Positions 10,501-16,500 of a DNA stretch of 20,435 bases are shown piece after piece. Under the pieces are notes generated by a model. That model saw only the letters and a list, made by a program, of their open reading frames with translations. It was not told where the DNA came from and made no database searches. Numbering within the stretch: position 1 is the stretch's first letter; each line of letters opens with the position of its first letter. The DNA lies in NCBI GenBank assembly GCA_013414745.1, contig CP058707.1, positions 1,151,006 through 1,171,440 of the forward strand, written 5' to 3'. Source of the stretch: Bacteroidota bacterium (GTDB taxonomy: Bacteria > Bacteroidota > Bacteroidia > Chitinophagales > Chitinophagaceae). The position numbers and the translations under genes were made by a program.

Positions 10501-13500
10501 AACTTGAAACACTGACACCATAAGTAAAATTAGTTACTTTCAAGTCTTTCAACTTCGCATTGTTGGCAGTGATGACAACACCATTACCAGAACAAGTTGT
10601 CGTAGGTGTGATGATTGTGTTAGCTGGTCCTTGACCTTGCAATGTTACTTCCTTATTTAAAGCTACATTTTCATTAAATGTCGCAGAGCTAATATTCAAC
10701 GTATGCCCGCCTATTGTTTGGGCATCATCAATCGCAGACTGAATATTACAGAAATTTTCATTGGTAGTTGTATTGGTTACCAACCCGAAATTTCCTGCAC
10801 CAATCACATTACGTGTATCCGTTCCGTTACCGGAGAAGGTATTTCCTGAAATCGTATTTCCACAAACAATCGGGGAGTTACCACGTCCGAAATAATTCGC
10901 AGACATTCCCGTTGATTGGTTTCCATCGCCAGGATATCCTGAATTCGGATGCGCTCCACCTTGTTGCTGAATACCTACCTCACAATTCGTAACCGTATTT
11001 CCACTTACTGTATGGTTAGTTCCTTCAATCACGATACCAAATCCTTCGTCCCCACTTGCTTGCGTGTATCCGTCAACGGTATTACCTGTTACGGTTACTC
11101 CATTCGGTACATCCGCATTTGCGCCCAATACACCACGACGCATTACAGCGATACCGGCACGATCACGGGTTTCTCCGTCGATCGTTGTCAGACTTACACT
11201 ATTATTTGATACCGTTACCCCACCGGCCGGGTTCTTGATTTCGATACCGAAACGTCCACCACCGACGATCGTATTATTATTAATTAAGTTAGCGCCTATA
11301 GATGGATTTAATCCCGTTAAGCCTAAGGCATTATCGCCTCGATCCAATATCCACATAGTTGCCGCTAATCGTTACACCAGAAGCGTCACCATCCTGCAAC
11401 TCGATACCACAACAATTGTTGTTAGACACCCAGTTGCTCGAGATATTGATATTTGATTTTAATCCATTCCAAATCACAATTCCACGCGCTCCAGGTCCAT
11501 GGCCGGATACCCGAGAATTCGTGATATCCACATTATCTACCGGACCGTTGGCATAGAAGCCACTTCCTCCAGGATTGCTCTGGATTGTTACTTCATCTAC
11601 TGACAAATTGTTATTACCTCCGATGGCATAAATACCACCGTTTGCATTACCGCTTGCTCCGGTATAGTTCTGTATTTTTAATTTCGATCGTTACATTGGT
11701 AATGCCATTATTAATAGCGATCCCATTGCCATTGCCTGATAAACCTGTACCATTCAGTACGCAATTGGCACTATCAACACCCTGAAGGGTCAGTGACTTG
11801 TCAATCGTTACTCTTTCATTATAAGTCCATGCAGCACACTCAATCACATCACTGGCATTCGCTGCATTTACGGCTGATTGAATCGTTGGGTAATACGTAT
11901 TCTGCGTGATGTTATGAACCGATCGAAGTAGGAAATCACACCCAGACAACTATTGTCAAAATCGTGCGTCAATTTACTTTCTAAGGTTGTGCGCTCAGCA
12001 AAATTCATCGCGATTGGCAACTGTAATCCTGAACCAACATCAAATTTGTTGTTCTTCGCATCCAGATTCTCGATCCCAACAAGCCATCGTTGTTGGCCAG
12101 CCTCCTGTTCCAGGATAAGTTGGGAAGGTCGATCCTGTTGATGTTCCTGTTTGAGCATCAAATTCAACAAAGGAACTTAATGTTGATGCAAAATTATTTT
12201 CGTTTCCTCCTGTTCCTAAACAATGCTGCCATAACTATCATTATCACTATCGTGGTTCTGCATCGTTAAGGCGATACCCTGACCAGTAAATTCATTGTTC
12301 GTCATTGTAACTCCAATTGGAACTTGTACAATCGAATTGGAATTACTACTGATTGATTTTGTATTTACAACCACATGGCGATCTGTTGATGCATTACCAG
12401 TGAAGGTATTGTTATCCAAGGTCACATTATTCATGTTCTCTAACGATACACCCCAATCAAAACCGGTGAATGTATTGTTCGTGATTTGATGATTAATGCC
12501 ATTGTAATTATTTTTTACTCGTAACACCGCTGTTCCAGGTGCGCCTGCTGAGGTAAACGTATTACCAGATACCGTAATCGTTCCGGAACCCGCATTTTGA
12601 TCGATAACTCAATACCACCACCATTCAAGGTATTGTTATTGATATTGTTTGCACCGTTTCCAGCAAAACGTAACAACACATCATGATTGATAGTTGTTAA
12701 AGTATTTCCTGTTGTTGTCAATCCACCTTCATCCAATGCAATTCCTGAACGGAAATAGGAACCAGGTCCTGTGCCGCTCACGGTATTTCCTGTAAATGTT
12801 ACTGAGTTTACACCGCCCGTTGCTACACGATAGTTTGTAGTACCTCCATAGTTTACACTCACCGCATTACGATCTCCATAGCTTCCTGCTGGTGTTCCAT
12901 AGGCGCCAATGGTATTGTCTTTTACCGTAATCGCATCTAAACCGGCTGAGCTTGCAATAATGGCACTGCGTAATTTAGACAAGTCTACATTCATGTTCAG
13001 ATTCTCAATCGTTACATTATTTGCAGTCACATCAAACAAACTTGGTTTACCGCTTGCTGTACCCGTGAAATTAACCACAGCCTGAGTTGGTGTAGCCGAT
13101 TTAATCGTCAACTCTTTGTTTACCACAACTTGTTCGTCGTATTGTGTTCCTGGGTTAGCAGGATTCACTGTAATCGTGTGACCGTTTAAGGTTTGTGCAT
13201 CATTCACAGCAGCCTGTATACTATAGAAGTTTTCGTTGGTATTGGTATTCACCACCAATCCGTAGTTACCCGTTCCAATCACATTACGTGTATCCGTTCC
13301 GTTACCGGAGAAGGTATTTCCTGAAATCGTATTTCCACAAACAATCGGGGAGTTACCACGTCCGAAATAATTCGCAGACATTCCCGCTGATTGATTTCCA
13401 TCGCCAGGATATCCTGAATTCGGATGCGCTCCACCTTGTTGCTGAATACCTACCTCACAATTCGTAACCGTATTTCCACTTACTGTATGGTTAGTTCCTT

Positions 13501-16500
13501 CAATCACGATACCAAATCCTTCGTCCCCACTTGCTTGCGTATATCCGTCAACGGTATTACCTGTTACGGTTACTCCATTCGGCACATCGGCATTTGCGCC
13601 CAATACACCACGACGCATTACAGCGATACCGGCACGATCACGGGTTTCTCCGTTAATCGTTGTCAGACTTACACTATTATTTGATACCGTTACACCACCA
13701 GCAGGATTCTTGATTTCGATACCGAAACGTCCTCCACCGATGATCGTATTATTATTAATTAAGTTAGCACCTACCGATGAATTTAAGCCGGTTAAGCCTA
13801 AGGCATTATCTCCTGATCCAATATCCACATAGTTGCCGCTAATCGTTACACCAGAAGCGTCACCATCCTGTAACTCGATACCACAACAGTTGTTGTTAGA
13901 TACCCAGTTGCTCGAGATATTGATGTTTGATTTTAATCCATTCCAAATCACAATTCCACGTGCGCCAGGGCCATGACCGGATACTCTTGAATTCGTGATA
14001 TCTCACATTATCTACCGGACCGTTCGCGTAGAACCCACTTCCTCCAGGATTGCTCTGGATTGTTACTTCATCTACTGACAAATTGTTATTACCTCCAATG
14101 GCATAAATACCACCGTTTGCATTACCGCTTGCTCCGGTATAGTTCTGTATTTTTAATTTCGATCGTTACATTGGTAATGCCATTATTAATAGCGATCCCA
14201 TTGCCATTGCCTGATAAACCTGTACCATTCAGTACGCAATTGGCACTATCAACACCCTGAAGGGTCAGTGACTTGTCAATCGTTACTCTTTCATTATAAG
14301 TCCATGCAGCACATTCAATCACATCACTGGCATTCGCTGCATTTACTGCTGATTGAATCGTTGGGTAATACGTATTCTGCGTGATGTTATGAACCGGATC
14401 GAAGTAGGAAATCACACCCAGACAACTATTGTCAAAATCGTGCGTCAATTTACTTTCTAAGGTTGTGCGCTCAGCAAAATTCATCGCGATTGGCAACTGT
14501 AATCCTGAACCAACATCAAATTTGTTGTTCTTCGCATCCAGATTCTCGATCCCAACAAGCCATCGTTGTTGGCCAGCCTCCTGTTCCAGGATAAGTTGGG
14601 AAGGTCGATCCTGTTGATGTTCCTGTTTGACCATCAAATTCAACAAAGGAACTTAATCCAGCACCAAATTCATTTTCATTACCTCCTGTTCCTAATGTAA
14701 TTGTTCCATAACTATCATTATCACTATCGTGATTCTGCATCGTTAACGCGATACCCTGACCAGTAAATTCATTGTTCGTCATTGTAACTCCAATTGGAAC
14801 TTGTACAATCGAATTGGAATTACTACTGATTGATTTTGTATTTACAACCACATGGCGATCTGTTGATGCATTACCTGTGAAGGTATTATTATCCAAGGTT
14901 ACATTATTCATGTTCTCTAACGATACACCCCAATCAAAACCGGTGAATGTATTGTTCGTGATTTGATGATTAATGCCGTTGTAATTATTTTTTACACGCA
15001 ATACAGCTGTTCCTGGTGCGCCTGCTGAGGTAAACGTATTACCAGATACCGTAATTGTTCCTGAACCTGCATTTTGATTCGATAACTCAATACCACCACC
15101 ATTCAAGGTATTGTTATTGATATTGTTTGCACCGTTTCAGCAAAACGTAACAACACATCATGATTGATAGTTGTTAAAGTATTTCCTGTTGTTGTCAATC
15201 CACCTTCATCCAATGCAATTCCTGAACGGAAATAGGAACCAGGTCCTGTGCCGCTCACGGTATTTCCTGTAAATGTTACTGAGTTTACACCGCCCGTTGC
15301 TACACGATAGTTTGTAGTACCTCCATAGTTTACACTCACCGCATTACGATCTCCATAGCTTCCTGCTGGTGTTCCATAAGCACCAATCGTATTGTCTTTT
15401 ACCGTAATCGCATCTAAACCGGCTGAGCTTGCAATAATGGCACTGCGTAATTTAGACAAGTCTACATTCATGTTCAGATTCTCAATCGTTACATTATTTG
15501 CAGTCACATCAAACAAACTTGGTTTACCGCTTGCTGTACCCGTGAAATTAACCACAGCCTGGGTTGGTGTAGCCGATTTAATCGTCAACTCTTTGTTTAC
15601 CACAACTTGTTCGTCGTAAGTTCCAGGATCAATGGTAATTACATCACCATTGGTAGCCGCATTAACCGCTACCTGAATACTACAATAATTTAATCCTGAA
15701 TTCAGGTTATGAACAGGACCTGACAAACTATTCGACACTGATGCAGTTGTCGTATAAGAACACATGTTCGCATCGGTTATAGTTACTGTGTAAGTCCCTG
15801 CAGATAAACCAACCGCAGTTTGTGTATTTTGCGCATCTGACCATAAATACGTATAGGGTGGGGTACCGCCAGTTCCGCTAGCCGTTGCCGTTCCGTTATT
15901 ATTTAAAGGACAAGTGGCATCAGTAGTAACGGCATCCTCCAACGGGAGTCGGAGCTGTGATGGTGACTACACTTGAGGTCATACAGTTGTTGGCATCCTT
16001 CACCGAGATCGTATAACTACCCGCCGCCAAACTACTAAATACATTACTGGCTCCATAACTACCTCCATTCAAGCTATAGGTAATTGTTCCTGTTCCGCCG
16101 CTGGCTGAAACCGTAAGTTCACCATCTGTAAATTATGGCAACTTAATTCCGCTAAATTGTATAATGTTTTATTAATCGAATTGATCACAATTCCGGATGG
16201 AGCTGTAATTGTAACGGTTGTTGTCGCCGTACAATTGTTGGCATCTTTACTTCCAAGGTATGCGTTCCGGCTGACAAACCACTAAATACATTAGATGCAC
16301 CGTACGAACCTCCATCAATGCGATAAGTAATCGATCCAGTACCACCCGAAGCATTCACTGTAATCTCGCCGTCTGATGAACTCGAACAACTCAGATCGAT
16401 CCATTGTATAAGGTTTTATTGGCACTATTAATGACAATGGCCGTAGGTGGGTTGATACTGATAGTGGCCGAGGTAGCACAATTGTTGGCATCCTTAACCG

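Larger units (their letters stand above)
10799..13139 (-). repeat. 2.34-kb tandem duplication, copy 1
   Basis: This coding stretch of two beta-helix blocks is nearly identical to 13274-15617, offset 2475 nt (825 codons); for example the T5 run at 11675-11679 lies at 14150-14154 in copy 2. Differences are scattered single bases, a few private one-base indels and one strongly diverged patch at 12179-12232. Homology continues below 10799 at clearly lower identity and stops at 13139, after GTCGTA on the plus strand. Confidence 0.9.
13274..15617 (-). repeat. 2.34-kb tandem duplication, copy 2
   Basis: Second copy of the beta-helix pair described at 10799-13139. The copies are separated by 134 nt that encode a diverged helix start (ENFYSIQAAVNDAQ). 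Private indels in this copy are near 15137 (missing C) and 14003 (extra T). The diverged patch is at 14654-14709. Confidence 0.9.

Noticed and set aside
10768..14260. Paired plus-strand open frames that repeat 2475 nt apart (for example 10768-10992 and 13195-13467)
   Set aside because: They are antisense shadows of the beta-helix duplication, with no start signals or recognisable product.
8100..15700. A secreted pectate lyase or other polysaccharide-degrading enzyme
   Set aside because: The beta-helix pattern is clear, but I could not point to catalytic or calcium-binding residues, and the flanking domains are structural, so no enzyme name is given.
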